The notes beneath the pieces were generated by a model. That model was not told where the DNA came from, did not search any database, and saw only the letters and a list, made by a program, of their open reading frames with translations. A DNA stretch of 64,000 nucleotides, from contig NZ_JAPZBC010000001.1 in NCBI RefSeq assembly GCF_027460265.1, positions 5,622,001 through 5,686,000 on the forward strand, in the 5' to 3' direction. Source of the stretch: Streptomyces sp. WMMC940. Its GTDB lineage: Bacteria > Actinomycetota > Actinomycetes > Streptomycetales > Streptomycetaceae. Every line of letters starts with the position of its first letter. Position 1 is the stretch's first letter. The translations under genes and the position numbers were made by a program. This document shows, one piece after another, positions 26,318 through 36,115 of this stretch.

Positions 26318-29002
26318 TCAGAAGCCGTAGCGCTCGCGGGCGTCCTTCACCGCGGACGCGGGGACCTCGCCGCGCCGGGCGAGCTGCGCCAGCGCCGCGA
26401 CCACGATCGACTGCGCGTCCACACCGAAGTGGCGGCGCGCCGCCTCACGGGTGTCCGACAGACCGAAGCCGTCCGCTCCCAGCGACGACCAGTCCTGCTC
26501 CACCCACTGGGCGATCTGGTCCGGCACCTGCCGCATGTAGTCGCTCACCGCGAGCACCGGACCCTCGGCGCCCTCCAGAGCCTGGCGCACGTAAGGGATC
26601 CGGGACTCGCCGCGCAGCAGCGCCTCGTCCGCCTCCAGCGCGTCGCGCCGCAGCTCGGTCCAGGACGTCGCCGACCACACGTCCGCCGTGACGCCCCACT
26701 CGGCGGCCAGCAGACGCTGCGCCTCCAGCGCCCAGTGGATCGCCGTGCCCGACGCGAGCAGCTGGATGCGCGGGTCGTCCGCCGCGCCCTCGCCCTCCTT
26801 GAAGCGGTACAGGCCCCGGACGATGCCCTCGTCGACGCCCTCCGGCTTCGCGGGCTGCGGCATCGGCTCGTTGTAGACCGTCAGGTAGTAGAAGACGTCC
26901 GGGTCCTCGTCCGGGCGGGCCTCGCCGAACATCCGGCGCAGACCGTCCTTGACGATGGCCGCGACCTCGTAGGCGAACGCCGGGTCGTACGTGAGCGCCG
27001 CCGGGTTCGTCGCCGCGATCACCGGCGAGTGGCCGTCCGCGTGCTGCAGGCCCTCGCCCGTCAGGGTCGTCCGGCCGGCCGTGGCGCCGACGAGGAAACC
27101 CTTGCCGAGCTGGTCGGCGAGCTGCCACATCTGGTCGGCGGTCCGCTGCCAGCCGAACATCGAGTAGAAGATGTAGAAGGGGATCATCGTCTCGCCGTGC
27201 GTCGCGTACGACGACGCGGCGGCGATGAAGTCCGCCATCGAACCGGCCTCGGTGATGCCCTCGTTGAGGATCTGGCCGTTCTTCGCCTCGCGGTAGTACA
27301 TGAGCTGGTCGCGGTCGACCGGCTCGTAGGTCTGGCCCTTCGGCGAGTAGATGCCGAGCGACGGGAACAGCGACTCCATGCCGAAGGTACGGGCCTCGTC
27401 CGGGACGATCGGGACCCAGCGCCTGCCGGTCTCCTTGTCGCGGATCAATTCCTTGACCAGGCGGACGAACGCCATGGTCGTCGCCACCGACTGGTTGCCG
27501 GAGCCCTTGTCGAAGGCGGCGAAGGCCTTCTCGGCGGGCGCGGGCAGCGGGGCGACCGGGTGGACGCGGCGGGCCGGGGCCGGTCCGCCGAGGGCCGCGC
27601 GGCGCTCCTGGAGGTAGCGGACCTCGGGGGAGTCCGCACCGGGGTGGCCGTAGGGCACCTGTCCGTCGGCGAAGTCGCCGTCCTTGATCGGCAGGTCGAG
27701 CAGGTCCCGCATGGCCTTGAACTCGTCCGCCGTCAGCTTCTTCATCTGGTGGTTGGAGTTCTTGGACGCGAAGCCCTCGCCGAGCGTGTAGCCCTTGACC
27801 GTCTGGGCCAGGATCACCGTCGGGGCGCCCTTGAATTCCAGCGCGGCCTTGTACGCGGCGTACACCTTGCGCGGCTCGTGGCCACCGCGCGAGAGGTGGA
27901 AGCACTCCAGGATCTTGTCGTCCGAGAGCAGCTTCGCCATCTCGACGAGCGCGGGGTCCTTGCCGAAGAAGTCCTCGCGGATGTAGGCGGCGTCGCGCGT
28001 CTGGTACGTCTGGACCTGCGCGTCCGGGACCTCGCGCAGCCGGCGGACCAGGGCGCCCGTGGTGTCGAGCTGGAAGAGCTCGTCCCAGGCGTTGCCCCAG
28101 AGCGTCTTCACGACGTTCCAGCCGGCGCCGCGGAACTGGGCCTCCAGCTCCTGCACGATCTTGAAGTTGGCGCGGACCGGGCCGTCGAGGCGCTGCAGAT
28201 TGCAGTTGATCACGAAGGTCAGGTTGTCCAGGCCCTCACGGCTGGCCAGCGCGAGCGCCGCGGTCGACTCGGGCTCGTCCATCTCGCCGTCGCCGAGGAA
28301 CGCCCAGACGTGCGAAGCGGAGACGTCCTTGATGCCGCGGTTGGTCAGGTAGCGGTTGAAGCGCGCCTGGTAGATCGCCGACAGCGGGCCGAGGCCCATG
28401 GACACCGTCGGGAACTCCCACAGCCAGGGCAGCCGGCGCGGGTGCGGGTACGAGGGCAGACCGTTGCCGCCCGCCTCCTGGCGGAAGTTGTCGAGGTGCG
28501 CCTCGGTGAGACGCCCGTCGAGGAAGGCGCGGGCGTAGATGCCGGGGGAGGCATGGCCCTGGATGTAGAGCTGGTCGCCGGAGCCGTCCTGCTCCTTGCC
28601 GCGGAAGAAGTGGTTGAAGCCGGTCTCGTAGAGCCAGGCGGCGGAGGCGAAGGTGGCGATGTGGCCGCCGACGCCGTGCTTGGCGCCGCGGGTCACCATC
28701 GCGGCGGCGTTCCACCGGTTCCAGGCGGTGATCCGGCGCTCCATCTCCTCGTCGCCGGCCGGGACGGGCTCGGCGGCGGTGGGGATGGTGTTGACGTGGT
28801 CCGTCTCCAGAAGCTTGGGCAGGTCGAGCCCCTCGACGCCCTCGGCGTGCTGGAGGGTGCGGCGCATCAGGTACGCGGCGCGATGGGGGCCGGCGGCCTT
28901 GGTGACGGCGTCCAGGGAGGCCGCCCATTCGGCGGTCTCCTCGGTGTCACGGTCCGGGAGCTGGTCGAGCTCGCTCGGAAGCATGGCTACGGGGTCGGTC
29001 AT
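26318..29002 (-). CDS. aceE: Pyruvate dehydrogenase E1 component, homodimeric type
   Basis: 894 residues, decarboxylating pyruvate with thiamine diphosphate and passing the acetyl group to the lipoyl domain of E2. [41 protein letters not shown] (GDG...N thiamine motif) and [24 protein letters not shown] identify the single-chain AceE type. The C-terminal transketolase region ([36 protein letters not shown]) is complete. The ATG at 29002 starts [20 protein letters not shown]2 and E3 lie upstream on the same strand (32506-35784), so the complex is encoded in one neighbourhood but not one tight operon. Confidence 0.97.
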   Translation of the reverse strand: MTDPVAMLPSELDQLPDRDTEETAEWAASLDAVTKAAGPHRAAYLMRRTLQHAEGVEGLDLPKLLETDHVNTIPTAAEPVPAGDEEMERRITAWNRWNAAAMVTRGAKHGVGGHIATFASAAWLYETGFNHFFRGKEQDGSGDQLYIQGHASPGIYARAFLDGRLTEAHLDNFRQEAGGNGLPSYPHPRRLPWLWEFPTVSMGLGPLSAIYQARFNRYLTNRGIKDVSASHVWAFLGDGEMDEPESTAALALASREGLDNLTFVINCNLQRLDGPVRANFKIVQELEAQFRGAGWNVVKTLWGNAWDELFQLDTTGALVRRLREVPDAQVQTYQTRDAAYIREDFFGKDPALVEMAKLLSDDKILECFHLSRGGHEPRKVYAAYKAALEFKGAPTVILAQTVKGYTLGEGFASKNSNHQMKKLTADEFKAMRDLLDLPIKDGDFADGQVPYGHPGADSPEVRYLQERRAALGGPAPARRVHPVAPLPAPAEKAFAAFDKGSGNQSVATTMAFVRLVKELIRDKETGRRWVPIVPDEARTFGMESLFPSLGIYSPKGQTYEPVDRDQLMYYREAKNGQILNEGITEAGSMADFIAAASSYATHGETMIPFYIFYSMFGWQRTADQMWQLADQLGKGFLVGATAGRTTLTGEGLQHADGHSPVIAATNPAALTYDPAFAYEVAAIVKDGLRRMFGEARPDEDPDVFYYLTVYNEPMPQPAKPEGVDEGIVRGLYRFKEGEGAADDPRIQLLASGTAIHWALEAQRLLAAEWGVTADVWSATSWTELRRDALEADEALLRGESRIPYVRQALEGAEGPVLAVSDYMRQVPDQIAQWVEQDWSSLGADGFGLSDTREAARRHFGVDAQSIVVAALAQLARRGEVPASAVKDARERYGF

Positions 29003-29415
29003 GACACCGCCTTCCGGAGAGGAGGGGGAGGTGGAGATGGGGCCTGTCTGGCAGGACGGGGCCGGGCGGACCGGTGAGTCCGTGGTGAACTGTAAGCCGA
29101 CGATCGATGATCGATCAAAGCGTTGAGCGAAAAACTTCTCCAGGCCGAGAAAGTCGGCACAGGGTGCCTCGAAATGGGGCACGCGGTGCCGGTGCGCTGC
29201 GCCCCTCTCCGCGGCCCGTTCTCCGGCACCTGCTCCGCGCCGCGCCCCACTGCGGGCACGCGGGTGCGGGTGCCGGGCGTGGACGCGGCTGCGGGCTCCG
29301 GCGACGAGCGGCGGTCCGGCCCGCCTGGGGCCCGCGGGCGGGCGCCCGCCACGCTCCGACCGCGTCGACCACCGCGACCGGCACGCCGTGGAGCGCGCCA
29401 CCCGACGGCCGAGGG
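29003..29415. other. aceE promoter region and spacer
   Basis: The first 150 bases hold an AT-richer patch with the inverted repeat at 29102-29116 and probably the aceE promoter. The rest (29170-29415) is GC-rich DNA without a supported gene. Confidence 0.45.
29102..29116. promoter_or_regulatory. 15-bp inverted repeat upstream of aceE
   Basis: GATCGATGATCGATC has two 7-base arms around one central base, 100 bases before the aceE start. It is a candidate binding site for a regulator, for example the GntR protein encoded at 31773-32396. Confidence 0.45.
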
Positions 29416-30390
29416 TCACGTCGTGGATGCGCCACCCGCCGCGCGGCGGAACCTCGTCGCGAGGCGATCGAACGCCACCGCGAGCTCGTCCCCGTCGATC
29501 ACCTCGATGTCGACGCCGAGCTGTGTCATCCACAGCGCGAGCCGGTCCGGATCGTCGGAACCCAGCTCGACACGGCACGTGGACTCGTCGACCACCTCGA
29601 TGTCGACCGGGATGGGGATCTTCGCGGCGACCTTGGCGGCGGGAGCATGCACGAGTACCCGGGCGCGATACTTCCAGGCCGCCTTGCTGACGCGTCCGAC
29701 CACGTACTCGACGACATCGTCCTCCGGGATCACCCGCGGCTGGAACCGCGCACCCGTCGGTGCGTGCGGAGCCATGCGGTCGACACGGAAGACCCGCCAG
29801 TCGTCACGGTCGAGATCCCACGCGAGCAGGTACCAGAGCGGCCCCCAGCTCACCAGCCGTTGCGGTTCGGTGTGGCGGGCCCCTTCGCTGCCCCCGGGCT
29901 TCGTGTATCCGAACCGGAGCCGTTCGTGGCCGCGGATCGCGGCAGCGACCGCGCCGAGAACCGAGAGATCGAGCGGCGGTTCGGCCCCTGGAACGACGCT
30001 CGTCGCCTCACGTACCGCCTTGACGCGCCGGCGCAGACGCGAGGGCAGCACCTGCTCCAGCTTCGCGAGCGCGGTGAGCGATGTCTCCTCGACGCCGAGC
30101 CTTTGGGTCGCGACCGCACCCAGTCCGACGGCGACGGCGACGGCCTCGTCGTCGTCGAGCAGCAGCGGGGGCATCGCCGTCCCGGCGGCGAGCCGGTACC
30201 CGCCCGCGACGCCGGGGCGCGCGTCGACGGGATAGCCGAGCGACCGCAGCTTGCCGATGTCGGCGCGCACGGTCCTCGTGCTCACATCGAGCCGGCCGGC
30301 GAGCTCGGAGCTCGTCCAGTCGCGCTTGAGCTGGAGCAATGACAGCAGTTCGAGCAGGCGGGCCGAGGTCTTCAACACGTTCTCCATCAT
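29416..30390 (-). CDS. WYL-domain transcriptional regulator
   Basis: A 324-residue regulator. [44 protein letters not shown]. The WYL domain shows [32 protein letters not shown]-type C-terminal extension ends in [15 protein letters not shown]. It faces the epoxide hydrolase gene across 51 bases and so very likely controls it. Starts at 30390 (MMENVL) or 30387 are both possible. Together with the hydrolase it separates aceE from its partner genes. Confidence 0.9.
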   Translation of the reverse strand: MMENVLKTSARLLELLSLLQLKRDWTSSELAGRLDVSTRTVRADIGKLRSLGYPVDARPGVAGGYRLAAGTAMPPLLLDDDEAVAVAVGLGAVATQRLGVEETSLTALAKLEQVLPSRLRRRVKAVREATSVVPGAEPPLDLSVLGAVAAAIRGHERLRFGYTKPGGSEGARHTEPQRLVSWGPLWYLLAWDLDRDDWRVFRVDRMAPHAPTGARFQPRVIPEDDVVEYVVGRVSKAAWKYRARVLVHAPAAKVAAKIPIPVDIEVVDESTCRVELGSDDPDRLALWMTQLGVDIEVIDGDELAVAFDRLATRFRRAAGGASTT

Positions 30391-30441
30391 TTCAGCAATC
30401 GCGGAAGCCAACCTGCCGCATTGCCTGGGAACGTCGGGGTC

Positions 30442-31584
30442 ATGAACGAGAACAACGCACTCACACCGTTCCGCATCGACATCCCGCAGTCCGACATCGA
30501 CGATCTGCGCGACCGGCTGGCACACACGCGCTGGCCGATCCCCGTGCCGGGCCGAGACGATCGCACCGACTTCAGCCGCGGCATCCCGCTGGGGTACCTG
30601 AAGGAGCTCGCCGAGTACTGGCGCGTCGGGTTCGACTGGCGTGCGCAGGAGGTGAAGCTCAACGAGTACGAGCAGTTCACGACGGTCGTCAACGGCCAGA
30701 CGTTCCACGTCGTCCACGTGCGATCGACGAACCCGGAGGCCACCCCGCTGATCCTGAACCACGGCTGGCCGGGCTCGTTCGTCGAGTACCAGCGACTCAT
30801 CCCGCTGCTGACCGACGAATTCCACGTGGTCGTCCCGTCACTGCCCGGCTTCGGGTTCTCCACCCCGTTGTCAGGGACCGGCTGGGAGCTGGCGCGGACG
30901 ACGGAGGCCTACGCCGAGATCATGACGCGTCTCGGCTACGAGAGGTTCGCGGCCCACGGCACCGACATCGGTACGGGCACCACCAGCCGCCTCGCGGCGC
31001 TCCACCCGGAGCGCGTCATCGGCACGCACCTCGGCAGCGACCGCGCGTTGCTCTCGCTGGTCGGCGACAAGTTCCCTTACCCCGACGGTCTGTCCGATGA
31101 CGAGATCGCCCAGATCGAGGCAGTGCGCACCGAGTACGCGGCCGAGCGCGGGTATCTCGAGATGCAGAACCACCGTCCCGACACGATCGGCGCGGCACTC
31201 ACCGACTCGCCGGTCGGTCAGCTCGCGTGGATCGCCGAGAAGTTCAAGACCAGGACCAGCGGCGCCTACCGGACGCCGGACGAGTCGGTCGACCGCGACC
31301 AGCTCCTCACGAACATCAGCCTGTACTGGTTCACCCGCAGCGGCGCGTCGAGCGCGCAGTTCTACTACGAGGGCGAGCACTCCGGACTCGAGTGGGTCAT
31401 GGCCTCCGGCGTGCCGTCCGGATGGGCCGTGTTCGACACCCACCCGGTCATGCGCCGCGCGATGGACCCGGGGAAGGCGATCGGCCACTGGAGCGAGTTC
31501 ACCGAGGGCGGTCACTTCCCCGCGATGGAGGAGACGGAGCTGCTCGCGGACGACATCCGCACCTTCTTCCGCGGCATTTCCTGA
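30442..31584 (+). CDS. Epoxide hydrolase, alpha/beta-hydrolase fold
   Basis: A 380-residue hydrolase that opens epoxides to diols. The N-terminal EHN domain is present (PFRIDIPQSDIDDLRDRLAHTRWP...FDWRAQEVKLNEYEQF). Then the oxyanion-hole HGWPGSFVEY and the nucleophile elbow AAHGTDIGTGTTSRLA with its Asp; GGHFPAMEE carries the catalytic His. Tyr residues of the lid (ISLYWFTRSG) fit ring-opening. It matches microsomal-type epoxide hydrolases, common in actinobacteria. The ATG at 30442 starts MNENNALTPF. Likely controlled by the divergent WYL regulator. Confidence 0.92.
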   Translation: MNENNALTPFRIDIPQSDIDDLRDRLAHTRWPIPVPGRDDRTDFSRGIPLGYLKELAEYWRVGFDWRAQEVKLNEYEQFTTVVNGQTFHVVHVRSTNPEATPLILNHGWPGSFVEYQRLIPLLTDEFHVVVPSLPGFGFSTPLSGTGWELARTTEAYAEIMTRLGYERFAAHGTDIGTGTTSRLAALHPERVIGTHLGSDRALLSLVGDKFPYPDGLSDDEIAQIEAVRTEYAAERGYLEMQNHRPDTIGAALTDSPVGQLAWIAEKFKTRTSGAYRTPDESVDRDQLLTNISLYWFTRSGASSAQFYYEGEHSGLEWVMASGVPSGWAVFDTHPVMRRAMDPGKAIGHWSEFTEGGHFPAMEETELLADDIRTFFRGIS

Positions 31585-31591
31585 CTTCGCG

Positions 31592-31762
31592 TCAGGGCGC
31601 GCGGGCCACGAAGGCCCGAAGGCCCGGTCGGTCCGGCACGTCCAGGACCTCGTCGACGTCGAACCCGGCGGCGTTCAGCGACGCCTCGATCTCGTCCCGC
31701 TCGTAGGACCGCGGGGTCGAGATCGGGGTGACCACCTCGCCGTCGGGCAGGATGCCCCTGGG
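31592..31762 (-). pseudogene. 3' remnant of a gene, probably a methyltransferase
   Basis: The frame reads GEVVTPISTPRSYERDEIEA then SLNAAGFDVDEVLDVPDRPG, ending LRAFVARAP. This looks like the C-terminal strand-helix-strand of a class I SAM methyltransferase, with good codon bias, but there is no start or SAM motif. It sits between the epoxide hydrolase stop (31584) and the GntR stop (31773), so the rest of the gene has been lost. This marks a rearrangement junction. Confidence 0.5.
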
Positions 31763-31772
31763 AGCGGCGGCG

Positions 31773-32396
31773 CTACGCGCGGGGGGCGCAGCCCAGGACG
31801 TGGGCCTTGACCAGCGCACCGATCCGCGGGTCACGCCGGCGGAAGGCCTCCACCAGTTCCTCGTGCTCCTCCGCGTACGACTTCTGCTTCGTCCCCAGCC
31901 ACCGGATGGACAGCGCGGTGAAGACCTCGATCCCCAGGCCCTCCCAGGTGTGCAGCAGCACCCCGTTGCCGGCCGCCTTCACCAGTTCCCGGTGGAACGC
32001 CACCGTGTGCCGCACCTGCGCCGTCCCGTCCGCGGCACGGTCCGCCTCGTACAGCGCCGCGACGTGCGGTTCCAGCGCCGAGCAGTCGGCGGCCAGCCGC
32101 TCCGCGGCCAGCTCGGCGGCGATCTGCTCCAGGCCGGCCCGGACCGGGTAGCTCTCCTCCAGGTCGGCCGCGGTGAGGTTGCGCACCCGTACGCCCTTGT
32201 TGGGGGCGGACTCGATCAGCCGCAGGGACTCCAGCTCGCGGAGGGCCTCCCGCACGGGCGTCTGGCTCACGGCGAGCTCCGTGGCGATCCGGCGCTCCAC
32301 GATCCGCTCGCCCGGCTTCCAGCGGCCGCTGACGATGCCCTCCACGATGTGCTCGCGGATCTGATCGCGCAGCGAGTGGACGACGGGCATGGTCAT
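31773..32396 (-). CDS. GntR/FadR-family regulator beside the dehydrogenase genes
   Basis: A 207-residue regulator. The winged HTH reads LRDQIREHIVEGIVSGRWKPGERIVERRIATELAVSQTPVREALRELESLRLIES, followed by an FCD ligand domain (YPVRAGLEQIAAELAAERL, HTVAFHRELVKAAGNGVL). FadR-type FCD domains bind organic acids. Its place between aceE and E2 suggests a PdhR-like role in sensing pyruvate or a related acid; this is inference. The ATG at 32396 has AAGGAGCG upstream. Confidence 0.88.
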   Translation of the reverse strand: MTMPVVHSLRDQIREHIVEGIVSGRWKPGERIVERRIATELAVSQTPVREALRELESLRLIESAPNKGVRVRNLTAADLEESYPVRAGLEQIAAELAAERLAADCSALEPHVAALYEADRAADGTAQVRHTVAFHRELVKAAGNGVLLHTWEGLGIEVFTALSIRWLGTKQKSYAEEHEELVEAFRRRDPRIGALVKAHVLGCAPRA

Positions 32397-32437
32397 GAAC
32401 CGCTCCTTCAAGAAGAGAAGACTCCTAGACAATACGG

Positions 32438-32477
32438 CGGCGGCCCCGCCCGGAAGTACTCCCGGGCGGGGCCGCCG
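32438..32477. terminator. Hairpin terminator of the E2/E3 genes
   Basis: A perfect 16-bp stem (32438-32453 with 32462-32477) and an 8-base loop, just beyond the E2 stop and before the GntR gene. Confidence 0.8.
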
Positions 32478-32505
32478 CTGGTGAGGCTGGTTACAGCCGG
32501 GGCGC

Positions 32506-34299
32506 TCAGATGCCGAGCTCGACCTCGAACTCACCGGCCTCGAGGATCGCCTTGACCGTGGTCAGGTAGCGGGCGGCGTCGGCGCCGTCCACCAGACGGT
32601 GGTCGTAGGAGAGCGTCAGGTACGTCATGTCGCGGACGCCGATGACGGTGCCCTCGGGCGTCTCGATGACGGCCGGACGCTTCACCGTGGCGCCGATGCC
32701 CAGGATGGCGACCTGGTTCGGCGGCACGATGATCGTGTCGAACAGCGCACCGCGCGAACCGGTGTTGCTGATCGTGAAGGTCGCACCGGCCAGCTCGTCC
32801 GGCGTGATCTTGTTGCCGCGGACCTTGCCCGCCAGGTCGGCGGTGGCCTTGGCGATGCCGGCCAGGTTGAGGTCGCCCGCACCCTTGATGACCGGGGTCA
32901 TCAGGCCCTTCTCGGAGTCCACGGCGATGCCGATGTTCTCCGAGTCGAAGTAGGTGATGGTGCCCTCGTCCTCGTTGATCCGGGCGTTGACGACCGGGTG
33001 GGCCTTCAGCGCCTGGGCCGCGGCCTTCACGAAGAACGGCATCGGGGAGAGCTTGACGCCCTCGCGCGCCGCGAACCCGTCCTTGGCCTGGGCGCGCAGC
33101 TTCATCAGCCGCGTGACGTCGACCTCGACGACCGACGACAGCTGGGCCTGGCCGTGGAGCGCCTTCATCATGTTGTCGCCGATGACCTTGCGCATGCGGG
33201 TCATCTTGACGGTCTGGCCGCGCAGCGGGGACGGCTCGGTCGAGACACCGGCCGGGGCCTTCCCGGCCGCCGGAGCGGCGGCGGCCGGAGCCGGCGCCGC
33301 GGCCTTCGCGGCCTCGGCGGCGGCGACGACGTCCTGCTTGCGGATGCGGCCGCCGACACCGGTGCCCTTGACCGAGGAGAGGTCCACACCGCTCTCGGCC
33401 GCGAGCTTGCGGACCAGCGGGGTGACGTAGGCGCCCTCGTCCGCGGCCGTCGCGGCGGGAGCCCGTGCCGGGGCGGGGGCGGCGGGCGCGGGCTGCGCCG
33501 GGGCCGCGGGAGCCGGGGCGGCGGGCTGTGCCGGGGCGGCGGGCTGCGCGGGAGCCGCGGCGGCCGGCTGAGCCGGAGCCTCGGGAGCCTCGGGAGCCGC
33601 CGGAGCCTCGGGAGCCGGGGCGGCAGCGGCGGGCTGCGCCGGAGCCTCGGGGGCGGCCGGAGCGGCACCCGGGGCGCCGATGACGGCGAGCTTCGCGCCG
33701 ACCTCGGCGGTCTCGTCCTCGCCGACCACGATCTCCAGCAGCACGCCGGAGGCCGGTGCGGGGATCTCGGTGTCGACCTTGTCGGTGGAGACCTCGAGCA
33801 GGGGCTCGTCCTCCGCGACCTCCTCGCCGACCTCCTTCAGCCAGCGGGTGACGGTGCCCTCGGTGACCGACTCGCCCAGCGCGGGCAGGACGACGTCGGT
33901 GCCCTCGGCGCCGCCGCCACCGGCAGCGGCCTCGGCGGTCGGGGCCGGAGCGGGCGCGGCCTGCTCCGCGGCCGGGGCGGCCTGGGCGGGCTGCTCGGGC
34001 TCGGGGGCGGGGGCCTGGGCCTGCTCGGCGGCGGGCTCCGGGGCGGCGGCAGCCGCACCCGAGCCGTCGTCGATGACGGCCAGCTCGGCGCCGACCTCGA
34101 CGGTCTCGTCCTCGGCGACCTTGATGGACGACAGGACGCCGGAGGCCGGTGCGGGGATCTCGGTGTCGACCTTGTCGGTCGACACCTCGAGCAGCGGCTC
34201 GTCGGCCTCGACGCGCTCGCCCTCGGCCTTCAGCCAGCGGGTGACGGTGCCCTCGGTGACGCTCTCGCCGAGCGCCGGGAGGGTTACGGAAACCGGCAT
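32506..34299 (-). CDS. sucB: Dihydrolipoamide acyltransferase (E2) with two lipoyl domains
   Basis: 597 residues, the core of a 2-oxoacid dehydrogenase complex. Two lipoyl domains (residues about 1-76 and 130-205) each carry the modified Lys in [19 protein letters not shown]. Long Ala/Pro/Glu-rich linkers follow. A peripheral subunit-binding domain ([20 protein letters not shown], then [13 protein letters not shown]) and the catalytic domain with [16 protein letters not shown] (His and Asp) complete it. In Streptomyces it is commonly named sucB, but location beside aceE and E3 suggests it serves pyruvate dehydrogenase, possibly also 2-oxoglutarate dehydrogenase. The ribosome site AGGAG precedes the ATG at 34299. 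Confidence 0.94.
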   Translation of the reverse strand: MPVSVTLPALGESVTEGTVTRWLKAEGERVEADEPLLEVSTDKVDTEIPAPASGVLSSIKVAEDETVEVGAELAVIDDGSGAAAAAPEPAAEQAQAPAPEPEQPAQAAPAAEQAAPAPAPTAEAAAGGGGAEGTDVVLPALGESVTEGTVTRWLKEVGEEVAEDEPLLEVSTDKVDTEIPAPASGVLLEIVVGEDETAEVGAKLAVIGAPGAAPAAPEAPAQPAAAAPAPEAPAAPEAPEAPAQPAAAAPAQPAAPAQPAAPAPAAPAQPAPAAPAPARAPAATAADEGAYVTPLVRKLAAESGVDLSSVKGTGVGGRIRKQDVVAAAEAAKAAAPAPAAAAPAAGKAPAGVSTEPSPLRGQTVKMTRMRKVIGDNMMKALHGQAQLSSVVEVDVTRLMKLRAQAKDGFAAREGVKLSPMPFFVKAAAQALKAHPVVNARINEDEGTITYFDSENIGIAVDSEKGLMTPVIKGAGDLNLAGIAKATADLAGKVRGNKITPDELAGATFTISNTGSRGALFDTIIVPPNQVAILGIGATVKRPAVIETPEGTVIGVRDMTYLTLSYDHRLVDGADAARYLTTVKAILEAGEFEVELGI

Positions 34300-34395
34300 G
34301 GTTTCGGTTGCTCCTTACGGTGGGGTCTCCCCGGCTCGCGCGAAGCGCGGGGCCGGGGGAAGTGCGGTAGTGGTCGTCGCGCCCGTGGACTCGGC

Positions 34396-35784
34396 TCAGT
34401 CGTGGGAGTGGAGGGGCTTGCCGGCGAGGGCCAGGTGGGCCTCGCCGAGTGCCTCGTTCTGCGTCGGGTGCGCGTGGACGAGCTGCGCGACCTCGGCCGG
34501 CAGGGCCTCCCAGTTGTAGATCAGCTGGGCCTCGCCGACCTGCTCGCCCATACGGTCACCGACCATGTGGACGCCGACCACGGCACCGTCCTTGACCTGG
34601 ACGAGCTTGATCTCGCCGGCGGTCTTCAGGATCTTGCTCTTGCCGTTGCCCGCCAGGTTGTACTTCAGAGCGACGACCTTGTCCGCGCCGTAGACCTCCT
34701 TGGCCTTGGCCTCGGACAGGCCCACGGAGGCGACCTCGGGGTGGCAGTACGTCACCTTCGGCACGCCGTCGTAGTCGATCGGGACGGTCTTCAGACCGGC
34801 CAGGCGCTCCGCCACCAGGATGCCCTCGGCGAAACCGACGTGCGCGAGCTGAAGGGTCGGGACGAGGTCGCCGACGGCCGAGACGGTCGGCACGTTCGTG
34901 CGCATGTACTCGTCGACCAGGACGTAGCCGCGGTCCATCGCGACGCCCTGCTCCTCGTAGCCCAGGCCCTGGGAGACCGGGCCGCGGCCGACGGCGACCA
35001 GCAGCACCTCGGCCTCGAAGGTCTTGCCGTCGGCGAGGGTGACCCGCACGCCGTCCTCGGTGTACTCGGCCTTCTCGAAGAAGGTGCCGAGGTTGAACTT
35101 GATGCCGCGCTTGCGGAAGGCGCGCTCGAGGAGCTTCGAGCTGTTCTCGTCCTCGACCGGGACGAGGTGCTTCAGGGCCTCGATGATCGTGACGTCGGTG
35201 CCGAAGGACTTCCAGGCCGAGGCGAACTCGACACCGATGACGCCGCCGCCCAGGACGATGGCGGACTTCGGCACGCGGTCCAGGACCAGCGCGTGGTCGG
35301 AGGAGATGATCCGGTTGCCGTCGATGGTCAGGCCGGGCAGCGACTTCGGCACCGAACCGGTGGCGAGGAGGACGTGGCGGCCCTCGACCCTGCGGCCGTT
35401 GACGTCGACGGACGTCGGGGAGGACAGCCGGCCCTCACCCTCGATGTAGGTGACCTTGCGGGAGGCGATCAGACCCTGCAGGCCCTTGTACAGCCCGGAG
35501 ATCACCTCGTCCTTGTACTTGTGCACGGCCGGGACGTCGATGCCCTCGAAGGTGGCCTTGACGCCGAACTGCTCGCTCTCGCGGGCCTGGTCGGCGATCT
35601 CGCCGGCGTGCAGCAGGGCCTTGGTGGGAATGCATCCGCGGTGCAGGCAGGTGCCGCCGACCTTGTCCTTCTCGATCAGGGCGACGTCCAGGCCCAGCTG
35701 AGCTCCGCGCAGGGCCGCGGCGTAACCACCGCTGCCACCGCCGAGGATCACTAGGTCGAAAACGGTGCTGGCGTCGTTCGCCAC
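34396..35784 (-). CDS. lpdA: Dihydrolipoamide dehydrogenase (E3)
   Basis: A 462-residue FAD enzyme that reoxidises E2 dihydrolipoamide with NAD+. FDLVILGGGSGGYAAALRGAQLG is the FAD site. GGTCLHRGCIPTKALL holds the redox disulfide (C-x4-C). AIVLGGGVIGVEFASAW is the NAD site, and the C-terminal HAHPTQNEALGEAHL holds the His-x4-Glu acid/base pair. The GTG at 35784 is preferred because GGAGGACG lies upstream. It is followed 96 bases later by the E2 gene. Confidence 0.96.
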   Translation of the reverse strand: MANDASTVFDLVILGGGSGGYAAALRGAQLGLDVALIEKDKVGGTCLHRGCIPTKALLHAGEIADQARESEQFGVKATFEGIDVPAVHKYKDEVISGLYKGLQGLIASRKVTYIEGEGRLSSPTSVDVNGRRVEGRHVLLATGSVPKSLPGLTIDGNRIISSDHALVLDRVPKSAIVLGGGVIGVEFASAWKSFGTDVTIIEALKHLVPVEDENSSKLLERAFRKRGIKFNLGTFFEKAEYTEDGVRVTLADGKTFEAEVLLVAVGRGPVSQGLGYEEQGVAMDRGYVLVDEYMRTNVPTVSAVGDLVPTLQLAHVGFAEGILVAERLAGLKTVPIDYDGVPKVTYCHPEVASVGLSEAKAKEVYGADKVVALKYNLAGNGKSKILKTAGEIKLVQVKDGAVVGVHMVGDRMGEQVGEAQLIYNWEALPAEVAQLVHAHPTQNEALGEAHLALAGKPLHSHD

Positions 35785-36115
35785 GTCACGTCCTCCATGC
35801 ATGTGCGCCGGGCGCCGGTGTCTCCCAGGGCGGGGGACTACCGGGCGGCGGCTGGTGTTCGGCCGCTTGTCTTCGGCCCTGTGGTGGGGGCCCTGTCCTG
35901 CCGAGAACCCATCTTCGCACTTGTCGACGGAAGGCGGGACGCGGGGCCGGGATACGGGACGGCGGTTCGGCCGTCCCTCTCGGTTACCTGTACGTACGAA
36001 CCTACGGATTTCGTCGAGGGCGAACGGAAGACCGGCTCCCGATATTCCTGCGGACCCGGGGCGCCGGCCCGGGGCGGCGGGTTCCGGGCGTCCCCCGGAA
36101 CCCGCCGCGCGGGCG
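35785..36115. other. Promoter region of E3 and pepA terminator
   Basis: It holds the pepA terminator (36074-36108) and, between about 35960 and 36020, a less GC-rich patch with GTACGTAC and TACGAACCTACGG that is the likely E3 promoter. No gene is supported. Confidence 0.45.
36074..36108 (-). terminator. Terminator of pepA
   Basis: A perfect 15-bp stem (36074-36088 with 36094-36108), 5-base loop, next to the pepA stop at 36116. Confidence 0.8.

Noticed and set aside
26429..29077. An 882-codon open frame antisense to aceE
   Set aside because: High-GC DNA opens the complementary frames of well-conserved genes. Its product is Arg/Val/Asp-rich without motifs, and aceE on the other strand is unmistakable.
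32599..35754. A frame of more than 1000 codons antisense to the E2 and E3 genes
   Set aside because: It spans two real genes and their spacer, and has Gly/Arg/Leu-rich low complexity. It is a shadow frame.
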